Positions 29,449-38,015 of a stretch of 64,000 nucleotides of DNA are shown piece by piece. This DNA comes from Streptomyces sp. Y2F8-2 (GTDB taxonomy: Bacteria > Actinomycetota > Actinomycetes > Streptomycetales > Streptomycetaceae): positions 298,164-362,163 of the forward strand of contig NZ_BNGS01000011.1 of the NCBI RefSeq assembly GCF_014905555.1, in the 5' to 3' direction. The notes under the pieces are model-generated. The model was not told where the DNA came from. It saw only the letters and a program-made list of their open reading frames with translations, and searched no databases. The position numbers and the translations under genes were made by a program. Within the stretch, counting starts at the first letter, position 1, and each line of letters opens with the position of its first letter.

Positions 29449-29839
29449 AAGCAGCACACGGTCCAGCAGCCGTGGAGGAATCCTGGAAGTTCAGGCAACC
29501 ATGCTTGGGCAACAGCCTGGATTTGCCCGGACTTCGGCTAATGGTTCAGGTACACGCGAGTCGTAAGCATTCCATGGCGCTCTCCAGGATTGGCGACCCA
29601 GAGCTGGGTGGCAGCTGGTTCTGGGCTCTCTTGCCTGCGCGCCGTATGCGTGGTGATGGCAGCGTTGCTGCAACGCTCGTCAGGGAGATTGGCCGCCGCT
29701 TGCAGGAGTGACTACCGCTGTGTGTGCTGAAGTGGCCGAAAGAACTCAGGAGTGGATCGGCCGGATCCGCTGGCCGACGGCATGTCGGCGAAAACGACAG
29801 CTTAGTGAACCACCCCTAGAGCAAGAAGGGATCTCCTCA
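29449..29839. other. Intergenic region after the second mycosin
   Basis: 391 bases without a gene I can support. Short open frames here have no protein-like pattern or ribosome site. GAAGGG near 29826 belongs to the next small gene. Confidence 0.4.
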
Positions 29840-30100
29840 ATGGGTGCCATCGTCCTTCTCGTCGGTGTTATCTGCATGGGAGTCGTACTTGCCGCCGTCG
29901 CCGTCCTCTTTGCGGTAACCCGCGGCCGCTCCAGCATCGGGAACGGTGGCTCACATACGCAGAACACGGCTTATTCACCTCAGCAGGCGACGTACCCGAC
30001 GGCCCAACAGTCATTCCTCACGGCACCCCCCGACCAGGGATACGGGCGCCCTGCTTCTCCTATACAGCCGCCACAGCACCCCAACCCATACGCCGAATAG
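29840..30100 (+). CDS. Mini membrane protein resembling a mycosin C-terminal tail
   Basis: 86 residues: one transmembrane helix (A-I-V-L-L-V-G-V-I-C-M-G-V-V-L near residues 3-25), a short basic step, then a Pro/Gln/Tyr tail ending P-Q-H-P-N-P-Y-A-E. The helix, the basic G-N-G-G, the N-Q/D-Q-G-Y spacing and the end match the tail of the mycosin just upstream, which has Q-H-P-N-P-Y-A-Q. It looks like a duplicated mycosin end without the protease. It may still be a working small protein, as ATG 29840 has GAAGGG upstream. Function unknown. Confidence 0.5.
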   Translation: MGAIVLLVGVICMGVVLAAVAVLFAVTRGRSSIGNGGSHTQNTAYSPQQATYPTAQQSFLTAPPDQGYGRPASPIQPPQHPNPYAE

Positions 30101-30187
30101 AAGAACCTTGGAAGTCACAGCAGACACTATTCATGGTGCGCGACCCCCGAAGTCCCCAGTGACCTCGCGCGTTCGCTACGCCACTCA

Positions 30188-30658
30188 GTGGTTGTGGTTC
30201 CCCGTATTAGGGGTGTCTGGCTTGCGCCGTACGCCATCGTGCTCTGCTTGTATCTGGCTTTTCTTCCTTTCTGTGTGGTGTGGGATCTCGATCCCCCAGG
30301 GATGCCCGGAAGCGGGCGTCGTTTTCGCTGGCGGCGGCGTATGTGGCTGGATCGCAAGCGGGTGGTGCGGGAAATTTCGACTGACCTACCTTGGTTGGAG
30401 GACCAATTGAGGGGGCTGTTCAACGGCAGGACACCGATTCTGCTGGGGCGGCAAAGCAGCGGAACGCTGTGGCGGCACCGGGACGGGCGGGTAGAGATTC
30501 ACAACAGCTACTTCCGTCAGTTGGGGGCGACACGAGCTCTACAGGTGGCTCGTGAGTACGGTTACTTGCCGACTTCCGATGGAACAAGAGATCTCCCCGG
30601 GTGGCTCATCTTGCGCCGGGCTGATGGCTTGGGGGAGTTGGATCGGGTGGTCCGGTAA
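30188..30658 (+). CDS. Hypothetical membrane-anchored protein
   Basis: 156 residues with one hydrophobic segment (Y-A-I-V-L-C-L-Y-L-A-F-L-P-F near residues 15-30), then a very basic R-R-F-R-W-R-R-R stretch and a soluble part with L-P-W-L-E-D-Q-L and D-G-R-V-E-I-H-N. I do not recognise the family. The GTG at 30188 has no clear ribosome site, so the start is uncertain. It lies between the mini membrane protein and a substrate pair. Confidence 0.45.
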   Translation: MVVVPRIRGVWLAPYAIVLCLYLAFLPFCVVWDLDPPGMPGSGRRFRWRRRMWLDRKRVVREISTDLPWLEDQLRGLFNGRTPILLGRQSSGTLWRHRDGRVEIHNSYFRQLGATRALQVAREYGYLPTSDGTRDLPGWLILRRADGLGELDRVVR

Positions 30659-30842
30659 GGACTGATCGGGGAGGCCTCTCAGGTCGACGGTCGCCCCACC
30701 ACAAAAGCCACCACGCTCGCAAGAGATGACCAGCGCAGCATCCCGACCCTGACATACAAACGACCTCACACTCAGGCCAGTAGCCGGTTCCGTTCATCGC
30801 TCGCGGCCGGCATCACTCTCATCATCAAGATCAGGACAGTAG

Positions 30843-31181
30843 ATGGCTGACGATGGTACCTCGTATTACGAACCCGGAGCGGGAAGGGAACTGGCCCGCA
30901 AGTTTGAGCTGCAGGCATATGACTTGAGGGCCTACCTCAAGGAATTCCAGGAGAAGACAGGTGAAGAGGCGATCACTGACGGATTCGGCGTCCTGACTGA
31001 GTCCGCGGAGGTCACGTCCGCCTATATCGCTTACTCCTCGGACGTTGCCAGCGCCATGAAGGTTGTGCATGAGCACCTGGACAAGATTGCAGATGCCTTG
31101 CGTAAGGTGAACAGGAACACCGAGGTCACCGACAATGATCTGGCTGTCCTCTTCGGGAAGCACTCGGAGAGTGACCGGTGA
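30843..31181 (+). CDS. Small WXG100/EspC-like partner protein
   Basis: A 112-residue helical protein without W-x-G (L-A-R-K-F-E-L-Q-A-Y-D-L-R-A-Y-L; V-V-H-E-H-L-D-K-I-A-D-A-L). It overlaps the following WXG100-fusion gene by four bases (GTGA at 31178). The small-then-large coupled layout is typical of ESX substrate pairs in which the small protein dimerises with the N-terminal domain of the large one. ATG 30843 has AGGA six bases upstream. Confidence 0.68.
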   Translation: MADDGTSYYEPGAGRELARKFELQAYDLRAYLKEFQEKTGEEAITDGFGVLTESAEVTSAYIAYSSDVASAMKVVHEHLDKIADALRKVNRNTEVTDNDLAVLFGKHSESDR

Positions 31182-32302
31182 GCGGCGACGAGTCGGCGGC
31201 TGAAGAGATCATCGAACTCGGTATCGAGGTCATCAATCCCGGTGGTCGCCCGGAAGACTTGGAAACAGCAGCCAAGGCGTGGCGTAAGCTGCAATCCGAT
31301 GTCGAGGGCCTCATCAAGGACCTGGACAAGGAAGTCAAGAGAACGGTCGGACATACGTGGCGTGGCGAGGCGGCGAATGCTTTCGAGGCCCATTGGGAGG
31401 AATTCGCTGCTGCCGTACTGGACGCCACAAAAGACTTTGACGAGGCTGCCAAAGGTCTTGAGGATGCCGCCAAGTGTATTCGTGAGGTAAACGAGGAAGT
31501 CCACGAAATCTACTTGGAGATTGGGATCTCCATTGGTGTCTCGGTAGGTATGTCATTCCTTACCCTGGGTGTGTCAGCCGCCGCTGGGACAGCGCGAGTC
31601 ACCATGTTGGTTACCAGGGCTTTGGAAGCTGCGGGTCGGATGGGCAGGCTCCTGCGGTTGATCGCGACCGCATTCGAGAAGCTCTACAACATGGGCAAAG
31701 TGGGGAGGCTCCTTACTGAGGGAGTGCTCAACTGGGCTGGTGGCACCGTGGGTGGCATGGTTACCAGTCAGCTGAGCGGTAAGGGCTGGGAAGTCGGGAC
31801 CAACATGATCGGCGGCTTGGCTGGTGCGACCGTTGGCACTGCCGCCGGCAAGGCCGTGAACGCGCTGGGCGCAGGCGATATTGTCGGCGGCATGGTGAGC
31901 GGTGCGGCTGGAGGGGTCTCCGGAGACTACCTGGACTCTCTACGCAAGGGTGAGGACTTCGACATCAGACAAGAAGTCGTCACCGCTGTCACCGGAGGGG
32001 CTGCCGGAGGACTCGGTGGCGGGGCAAGGGCGGTGGACAGGGGCTTTGACGACATGGCTCGAGGTCTGAAAAACGACAGTGACTTCGCCTACAACGTGGA
32101 TCGTCCAGAGCACCAGCAGGCAGGAATTGACGCCGCCTTCGGCGGTTCTACTCCCGTAGCGGGAGGAGTTTCCGCCAACACGGCGAAGGACGGGTTCGGT
32201 GACGTGGACAAGAGCGCAGGACAAGCTCAGAAAGCCGCCAAGCGGGGCGTCGAGGGGAACCACCAGTCGGCAACGGATCGGATTCGCGAGGATTTCGGCT
32301 AG
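31178..32302 (+). CDS. WXG100-fusion ESX substrate ending in D-F-G
   Basis: 374 residues. The N-terminal 110 residues are a WXG100-like helical hairpin with W-R-G-E-A-A-N-A-F-E near residue 61. A hydrophobic Gly/Ala-rich helical region follows (I-S-I-G-V-S-V-G-M-S-F near 117, and G-G-M-V-T-S, G-G-L-A-G-A-T-V-G later), like pore-forming or glycine-zipper segments. The end reads R-I-R-E-D-F-G. No enzyme motif. It overlaps the small partner by four bases and the next membrane gene by one base (TAGTG), so three genes are coupled. Confidence 0.75.
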   Translation: MSGDESAAEEIIELGIEVINPGGRPEDLETAAKAWRKLQSDVEGLIKDLDKEVKRTVGHTWRGEAANAFEAHWEEFAAAVLDATKDFDEAAKGLEDAAKCIREVNEEVHEIYLEIGISIGVSVGMSFLTLGVSAAAGTARVTMLVTRALEAAGRMGRLLRLIATAFEKLYNMGKVGRLLTEGVLNWAGGTVGGMVTSQLSGKGWEVGTNMIGGLAGATVGTAAGKAVNALGAGDIVGGMVSGAAGGVSGDYLDSLRKGEDFDIRQEVVTAVTGGAAGGLGGGARAVDRGFDDMARGLKNDSDFAYNVDRPEHQQAGIDAAFGGSTPVAGGVSANTAKDGFGDVDKSAGQAQKAAKRGVEGNHQSATDRIREDFG

Positions 32303-33720
32303 TGCTGACGGGGAGTCGTTCAGTGGGCGTCACAGGATCTCGCACGACTGAGACACTTTGTGCTGGCCTAGGTTGCTTGGTGGTCACTTTTGTGCCAGTG
32401 CTATGGCTGTTTTCCAGGGAACCGGACCTCCGCCGGAAAGCGATTCTGGTGGCCTTGGGTTGTACGCTGGTCTGCCTGCTATTGCTCGCTGCGCGCCAGC
32501 GGCGCGCAGGGGGTTGGCAGCCATTCAGTGAGGTCGTCGCGGCAGAGCTCTCTGAGACGGTGCAGGCGAATTGGTCCAGCGCCACCGATTCGGCCGATTT
32601 GCCACGTGTCCTACCGTCACGAAGAAGGCAGCAGCAGCGAACCCTTCTATGGGGTGTGGGCGTCTGTACGGCGATTATCGGCATTGTTGCGCTGGCAGCA
32701 GGGATGCCGCAACGGTCAGAACTGGTCCAGCGTCTCTATGATGCTGGCGCTGAGTTTTCATTGGTGCCAGTGGAAAAAGTAAGTGATGTGCGCCAACTTT
32801 CACGCAGCGGTAAGGACCCCTATGTAGCAACTGTAGTGGTTCAGCTGCCTGATGCCACAAAAGGTGAATCCGTACACGCCACCGTTAGAGCAGAAACATA
32901 CGATCGCTTGAACGTTGGTGATCGTGTGGAAGTCCTCTATGCCCCGAGTGAGCCACGATTGGGAGCTGTGGCGGGAGATGACCGCAAACTAGGAACGGAA
33001 CTGCGTGGGGAAGTGATGCCGGCGTATCTCCGGTGGGGCTGCATTACTTTGTGGATCCTCGGCGTTTCGGTCGTGTTGAACGCTGTTTCGAGGAAGCACG
33101 GATTTCGCGCATTCTCCCGATTGAGTGATCGAGACAAGGCCGTTCGAGGGCGGTACGTCAGGACTGGTAAGTACCATCACGAGCGTGCCGGGGGGCGCGG
33201 GGAGCCGAGCAACGGCAAATACCTTGAGATCCAGACTGATGCTGGGTGGATACACTTCCTAACGGACATTTCCGATTATGGATTGCCAACGGAAATGGAG
33301 GGTCAGCCGCTTTGGCTGTGCTGGGATGCCCGGCGGGGATCGCAGGCTCGGCGTTTCTCTGCGGAGAGGACGCCGGCTGCGCTGGTCTTCGACAGCGATT
33401 GGGTGATTCACGGAATGCTGAATGTCGACGGGGTAAAGACGTTGAGAAACGTCGGTTCCTCTGTTGAAAAGCTCAGTTCTTCTGTGCAGAGGAATCACCT
33501 TCTCAGGCTATTCGATCCGCGCGCCAAGTGGCCACTGTCCATTTCTCCCTTGTTTCTCGGTCTCTGTTTCGTGGCCACTGTCTGCGCTGCAGTACTGACG
33601 CTTGATCTGGATATTATGTGGCGTTGGGTAGCTGGAGGTGTCGGCGTGCTCAGCGTAGTTGCAGGGGCCAGCCCGTATGTGAGTCTTTCCCCCGAAATGG
33701 CCAAGTCGGGGACGCAATGA
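32302..33720 (+). CDS. Multi-pass membrane protein, DUF3592-like repeats
   Basis: 472 residues with about six hydrophobic helices in three pairs (near 20-60, 113-133, 240-260, 420-465). Between them are two soluble beta-rich segments, one with D-P-Y-V-A-T-V-V-V-Q-L-P and V-G-D-R-V-E-V-L-Y-A-P, typical of DUF3592-type extracytoplasmic domains. Function unknown. GTG 32302 overlaps the preceding stop by one base, so it belongs to the substrate cassette and may be its membrane accessory or immunity protein (inference). Codon use is less GC-biased than in neighbours. Confidence 0.6.
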   Translation: MLTGSRSVGVTGSRTTETLCAGLGCLVVTFVPVLWLFSREPDLRRKAILVALGCTLVCLLLLAARQRRAGGWQPFSEVVAAELSETVQANWSSATDSADLPRVLPSRRRQQQRTLLWGVGVCTAIIGIVALAAGMPQRSELVQRLYDAGAEFSLVPVEKVSDVRQLSRSGKDPYVATVVVQLPDATKGESVHATVRAETYDRLNVGDRVEVLYAPSEPRLGAVAGDDRKLGTELRGEVMPAYLRWGCITLWILGVSVVLNAVSRKHGFRAFSRLSDRDKAVRGRYVRTGKYHHERAGGRGEPSNGKYLEIQTDAGWIHFLTDISDYGLPTEMEGQPLWLCWDARRGSQARRFSAERTPAALVFDSDWVIHGMLNVDGVKTLRNVGSSVEKLSSSVQRNHLLRLFDPRAKWPLSISPLFLGLCFVATVCAAVLTLDLDIMWRWVAGGVGVLSVVAGASPYVSLSPEMAKSGTQ

Positions 33721-34048
33721 AATGTGTTGGCAGCGGGCGCCAGCTCAAAGCTCGTGGTGGCCTGACTCGCGGGCAGCGCTGCGGGCCGCCCGTGGCGAAG
33801 GGCATGCGTCTGCAGGAGCCGGGCGGAGTCGGCTTCTTCTCCGAGAGCGGTGAGCCGCTCCGCGATTGTCTCGCAGCCGGTTGCGAGCGACACGGGTCGA
33901 GTCACTTCTGTCAGGGCACGTCTCAGCTTGGGAGCGACTTTGGATGGCGCCGGCCGGAGTGGTGGCCCTCCAATCGTGTCACCCACCCCCCCGCGCGACG
34001 CCTCTGACGAGGCCAGATCACGAAAGGCTGCTGGAGTACTGGCTCCCC
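33721..34048. other. Intergenic region with a possible minus-strand gene remnant
   Basis: 328 bases. On the minus strand an open frame crosses this stretch and runs into the membrane gene. Its non-overlapping part has a helical look (I-A-E-R-L-T-A-L-G-E-E-A-D), but there is no start site or family match. I leave it uncalled. Confidence 0.3.
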
Positions 34049-34624
34049 ATGACCATCTCTCCTACCCGAGGCCCCGTCACCCGGGTGATCCTCTGGATTT
34101 GCGGCGTCATCGCCGCGTTCGTCGCCGCCTTCTGGGCGGTCACCGCGACCACCGATCTCGCTCTTTCCGCGGGCTTCTACGGCACGCCAGGCACCTACAG
34201 GGTGGAGAGGTGCTACGACACGAACGACAGCCGTAAGAACTCTGACATCTCCTGCTACGGGAAATTCATTCCGGAGGGTGGCAGCGCCGACGATGCCGTC
34301 TATGTCCACCTCGAGGACACCGGGCATGACTACCCGGACGGCACCGAGTTCGACGCACGGCAGGGGCTTGACCCGCAGACGATTCAGCGAGCCGGGATCA
34401 AGGGTGTCGTGGGGGAGCTGTGGCAGGTCGGGTTTGCTGCGGCCGCTCTCTGCTGGCTGGCGTACCTGGTGATCAGGCCCCCCAAGTTGGGCAAGGCGCA
34501 TCGGAGCCGGGATACTTCGCGGCGCGAGAAGGTGGCCCAGCGAATGGGCTTCGGTACCGTCGGTTGCCTCGTTGTCGGTGTCCTGGGCTGGATCGCCAAC
34601 CTGCTGGAGTCGATTGCTTCTTAG
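34049..34624 (+). CDS. Membrane protein with extracytoplasmic Cys pair (family member 1)
   Basis: 191 residues. TM1 near 13-35, then a soluble segment with T-Y-R-V-E-R-C-Y and I-S-C-Y-G-K-F-I-P near residues 50-76, then TM2 near 133-150 and TM3 near 172-190. The pattern G-x-(Y/L)-x-V-x-x-C ... C-x-G-x-F recurs in the genes at 37419, 49067 and 49679, defining a paralogous family of ESX-zone membrane proteins. The two Cys could form a disulfide outside the membrane. ATG 34049 is preferred because TM1 follows directly. Confidence 0.65.
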   Translation: MTISPTRGPVTRVILWICGVIAAFVAAFWAVTATTDLALSAGFYGTPGTYRVERCYDTNDSRKNSDISCYGKFIPEGGSADDAVYVHLEDTGHDYPDGTEFDARQGLDPQTIQRAGIKGVVGELWQVGFAAAALCWLAYLVIRPPKLGKAHRSRDTSRREKVAQRMGFGTVGCLVVGVLGWIANLLESIAS

Positions 34625-35024
34625 CCGCAGTGGTCGTACTCCGCCGCCCCATGATGTAGCAGTCCAGTGAGTGGATGTCGATCACACGGGCGGCGTGCGC
34701 GCGATCGGCGGTGATGCTGGGCAAGTGCGACTGCTGCGGCCTAGCGGTAGCACCGGCTCGGTCAGATGGAGTCGTCGCATTGGGCATGATCGGTCAGGGT
34801 CTTCAACGAGATCGTTATATGAGCTCTACGGAGCTGAAGATACTTGCGTCTGCGAAGGTCATAAGCTGTCGTGAGATTCGCGAGGGCGCCAAGAGGTATG
34901 CGACAGGCTGTAGTTGGGCCTCGTAGCAATCTGGGGTGCGAGTCGGTTGAGATGTGGGCTCTGTCACGTGAGGCCCGACTCGCCCAGCGTGCTTCCTCGC
35001 AGATTGGCCTGTGAGAGGGAACCC
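34625..35024. other. Intergenic region, nothing recognised
   Basis: 400 bases. A few short open frames on both strands lack ribosome sites and family features. The ribosome site of the next gene (GAGAGGGA near 35014) is at its end. Confidence 0.4.
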
Positions 35025-35987
35025 ATGTCTTACCCCACGCCGCCCGGAGGCGGTAATCCGTATGGGCAGCCGCCCCCGCAGAGTGGTTGGCAGCAGCAAT
35101 GGCAGGGAGCGAGTCCTGCGCCGCCGATGCCGACGGCACCTCCAGGGGTGAACCCGGCCGGCATTTCCGCTCAGCCGGGGCCATCTCAGCACGGGGCCTA
35201 CTATCCGGTTGGGAGTCCTGTGTCCGGGACGCCACCAGTCCCCCCTTCGGGTGGAGGCCGTACTGTCCGACAGGTCTTCGGGGGTCTGCTCGGCGTGTTC
35301 GGCGTACTCGGCATGCTGGGCGGCGGAGCGCTGGCAGCTCATGCGTACAACAACCATCAGCAGCAGGTGCCCAACTCCGAGGCATACGGGCCGGTGCTTT
35401 GGCGGAACGAGACCGCCGAGAACCTTTTCCCGGCGACCGTCGGCGACGCGTCCGGCTACGGCAAGGTGTCGGACAAGAAGGCGGCGCAGTGGAACCGGAT
35501 GGGCATCTCCCAGGACACCTCGTGCGCCGAAGGGCTCAGCGGGGAGACCAAGGAGAGGGCTGAGAAGCTCGGGTGCAAGGCCGTGCTGCGGGCTACGTAC
35601 GTCGATCTCAGCGGTGAGATGGTCGCCACGGTCGCCATCATCGTGCTGCCCCCAGGAACCGCAGCGCAGGAGATGGGCGAGTACCTCCACGACCAGGAGA
35701 GCGAAGATGTTCCTGACGCTGCCGTGGTGCCGCTGAAAGTTCCGGGGACGCTCGCGGCGAAGTGGCAGGCGAACCGGCGCAACGGTATGGGCGGGACCGG
35801 TCTGGGCGACAACTCCCCCTATGCCATCGCCGTCACCACCGGCGCGGTCGACGGCCGTACGACGGGCGACCTGCCCGGTGAATACGGCAAGTACGACGGG
35901 AACGGCCAGGACAAAATGCCCTGGATGGCTGAGGCCGACGCCCTCAGCAAGATCTTCTACTCCAACATCGGGGACCTGGAGAGGTGA
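35025..35987 (+). CDS. Pro-rich single-pass membrane protein
   Basis: 320 residues. The cytosolic 75 or so are Pro/Gly/Gln-rich (Y-G-Q-P-P-P-Q-S-G-W-Q-Q-Q-W), followed by one transmembrane helix near 85-105 (G-G-L-L-G-V-F-G-V-L-G-M-L-G) and a 210-residue extracytoplasmic domain with two Cys (T-S-C-A-E and L-G-C-K-A). No family recognised. It overlaps the start of the third mycosin by four bases (GTGA at 35984), so the two probably work as a unit at the membrane. ATG 35025 has GAGAGGGA upstream. Confidence 0.65.
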   Translation: MSYPTPPGGGNPYGQPPPQSGWQQQWQGASPAPPMPTAPPGVNPAGISAQPGPSQHGAYYPVGSPVSGTPPVPPSGGGRTVRQVFGGLLGVFGVLGMLGGGALAAHAYNNHQQQVPNSEAYGPVLWRNETAENLFPATVGDASGYGKVSDKKAAQWNRMGISQDTSCAEGLSGETKERAEKLGCKAVLRATYVDLSGEMVATVAIIVLPPGTAAQEMGEYLHDQESEDVPDAAVVPLKVPGTLAAKWQANRRNGMGGTGLGDNSPYAIAVTTGAVDGRTTGDLPGEYGKYDGNGQDKMPWMAEADALSKIFYSNIGDLER

Positions 35988-37195
35988 GACCCGCAGTGAA
36001 GTTCGGGACCATGCGCGCGACCGGCACCGCGGTTGCCCTCGCCGGTCTGATGTGCACCCTGGCCACAGGGCCCGCACAGGCTGCGAGTACGCCAGTTGGT
36101 TGGGAAGGGCAGGCACTCAGCCTGTCGGCAGCGCAGCGGCTTAGCCAGGGCCAGGGAGTGACTGTCGCGGTGCTCGACAGTGGCGTGGACGTCGACCATC
36201 CAGCGCTGAAAGGCAAAGTGACCACCGGGCCCGACTACCGCCAGGACGGGCTGGAGCCGGGGGACTCGAAGTGGGGGCAGCACGGGACCGCCATGGCCTC
36301 TGACGTCCTCAAGGTGGCCCCGAAGGCCAAAATCCTCTCTGTGCGCGTCACCTCCGACAAGGACTCTCCGGAGGCTGGTGAGAAGGAGCAGGAAGAAGCC
36401 ATGAAGCAGGGCCAGGGCCGGGTCGCCAAAGGCATTCGGTACGCGGTCGACCACGGAGCCGACGTGATCTCCATGTCGTTCGGCAGTAATGACACGTTCC
36501 TGAGCTTTGACGCCGAAGAGACCCGGGCCGTGGCCTATGCCCTGCGCGCGGGGGTGACGTTGCTCGCCTCGGCCGGCAATGACGGCGACGGGCTCAACGC
36601 TGCCCAGTACCCCTCTGGTTACGCGGGCGTGATCTCGGTGGCCGCCACCAAACCCGGCAACGGGCATGCCGATTTCTCCACGGTGCATACCTACAACGAC
36701 GTGGCTGCACCTGGCGTGGGCATCACGAGCGCCACGAACACCGGCGGCTACGAGACGGTCGATGGCACCTCGCCGGCCTGTGCACTGGCCGCCGGTGTCG
36801 TGGCCCTCATGCACGCGAAGAACCCGAAGCTGACCCCGGCCCAAGCGAACGACATCCTGAGCGCAACCGCCCATCACCCCGCGGGTGGAGGCAGCGCCTT
36901 GCTCGGCTACGGACCGATCAACGCGGCCGCAGCGGTGAAGGCCGCTGCCTCGCCCCCCAAGGACACCACGGCTCCGGTGGCGTACAAAGGCAAGGTGCAC
37001 CTGGCGGCTCCGGACGGCACACCGAAGACCAAGAACGCGCCGCTGGAGCAGGGGCTGTGGATGACGGGTCTGGCCGCTGCCGGCGGGGGTTTGGTGTTCC
37101 TGATCGGCGGTGCACTACTTGCAATGTGGGGCCGGCGCAAGCACTCGGCTGTGGCAGCTGGCATGCACCAGCCTCAGGGGGCTTTCCGGGGCTGA
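35984..37195 (+). CDS. mycP: Third mycosin-like subtilisin protease
   Basis: 403 residues: signal peptide (T-A-V-A-L-A-G-L-M-C-T-L-A), S8 domain with Asp65 (V-L-D-S-G-V-D), His100 (Q-H-G-T-A-M-A) and Ser263 (G-T-S-P-A-C-A), a linker, one transmembrane helix near 353-375 and a short basic tail. The segment after the active Ser again departs from G-T-S-x-A-x-P. It is translationally coupled to the Pro-rich membrane protein before it. All three catalytic residues are kept. GTG 35996 is an alternative start. Confidence 0.88.
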   Translation: MRPAVKFGTMRATGTAVALAGLMCTLATGPAQAASTPVGWEGQALSLSAAQRLSQGQGVTVAVLDSGVDVDHPALKGKVTTGPDYRQDGLEPGDSKWGQHGTAMASDVLKVAPKAKILSVRVTSDKDSPEAGEKEQEEAMKQGQGRVAKGIRYAVDHGADVISMSFGSNDTFLSFDAEETRAVAYALRAGVTLLASAGNDGDGLNAAQYPSGYAGVISVAATKPGNGHADFSTVHTYNDVAAPGVGITSATNTGGYETVDGTSPACALAAGVVALMHAKNPKLTPAQANDILSATAHHPAGGGSALLGYGPINAAAAVKAAASPPKDTTAPVAYKGKVHLAAPDGTPKTKNAPLEQGLWMTGLAAAGGGLVFLIGGALLAMWGRRKHSAVAAGMHQPQGAFRG

Positions 37196-37418
37196 ACCCT
37201 CGGCCGAACAGCAACGCTCCTGGTGGGCGGAAGTCCGTTCTTGGCCTTCCGCCCACGGGTTCTCCACACCCGGACTGCTCGCCGGGCCGGCGTCTTGGTT
37301 TACTTGGGCCGTATGGCAGAGGGCGACACGGTCGGTGCAGTGTGAAGTCGGTGCCGAGGGACGGCACGAGGTGCGACCGTGAGCTGGTCGAGAAGTACGA
37401 CATGGGAGAGGGCACGTA

Positions 37419-38009
37419 GTGACGCAGCCGGAATTGACGCCGCTCGCACCGATCACGACGCTCCCCCAACCTGGCGTCATGGGCCGTGCTCTCGGGGGAC
37501 TGTTCTTCGCTGTCGCTCTGGTGATCTTCGGGGTCGGGCTTTACAACGCGTCCCACGCGGCCGGCGTCGTCGGCACCCATGGCACTCTGACCGTGGAGCG
37601 CTGTTGGGTCAAACAAGGTAGCCGCAGCTCCGGCGACACCACGGTATGCGGGGGGACCTTCAGGTCCGACGACGGCAAGGTCATCGACGATCAGGCGAGC
37701 ATCCGGGCGAAGGTGAAACCGGGTAACAGGGTTTCCGTGCAGCAGGCTGGGGGCGGCTACGTGAAGGTCGGCTTCGGTGAGACGACCCGGTGGATCGCCA
37801 TGTTCTTCCTCGGCTGGCTTGTGGCGGCGTTCGGCATGGCGTTCGCCGCCACAGGCATGTTCCCCCGCAGCGGGATGCAAGTGGCCCTGATCACCCGGGC
37901 GGTGTCAGGAACCAGGGTCGGCATGGTGCGAAAGTGGTTCGTTCGCGGAGGCCTGGCCGGTGCTGGTGTCTGCCTCCTCCTGACACTGCTGGCCTGGCTC
38001 CTGAGCTGA
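37419..38009 (+). CDS. Membrane protein with extracytoplasmic Cys pair (family member 2)
   Basis: 196 residues: TM1 near 25-45, a soluble segment with T-L-T-V-E-R-C-W and T-V-C-G-G-T-F-R-S-D-D-G-K near 58-85, then TM2 near 122-145 and TM3 near 170-192. This is the same plan as 34049, 49067 and 49679. GTG 37419 has GGGAGAGG about eight bases upstream. It follows the third mycosin and converges on a minus-strand substrate pair. Function unknown. Confidence 0.65.
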   Translation: MTQPELTPLAPITTLPQPGVMGRALGGLFFAVALVIFGVGLYNASHAAGVVGTHGTLTVERCWVKQGSRSSGDTTVCGGTFRSDDGKVIDDQASIRAKVKPGNRVSVQQAGGGYVKVGFGETTRWIAMFFLGWLVAAFGMAFAATGMFPRSGMQVALITRAVSGTRVGMVRKWFVRGGLAGAGVCLLLTLLAWLLS

Positions 38010-38015
38010 GGGCGG

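Noticed and set aside
33495..33986. Minus-strand open frame overlapping the end of the membrane gene at 32302
   Set aside because: Half of it is opposite a better supported gene. The rest has no recognised domain or ribosome site.
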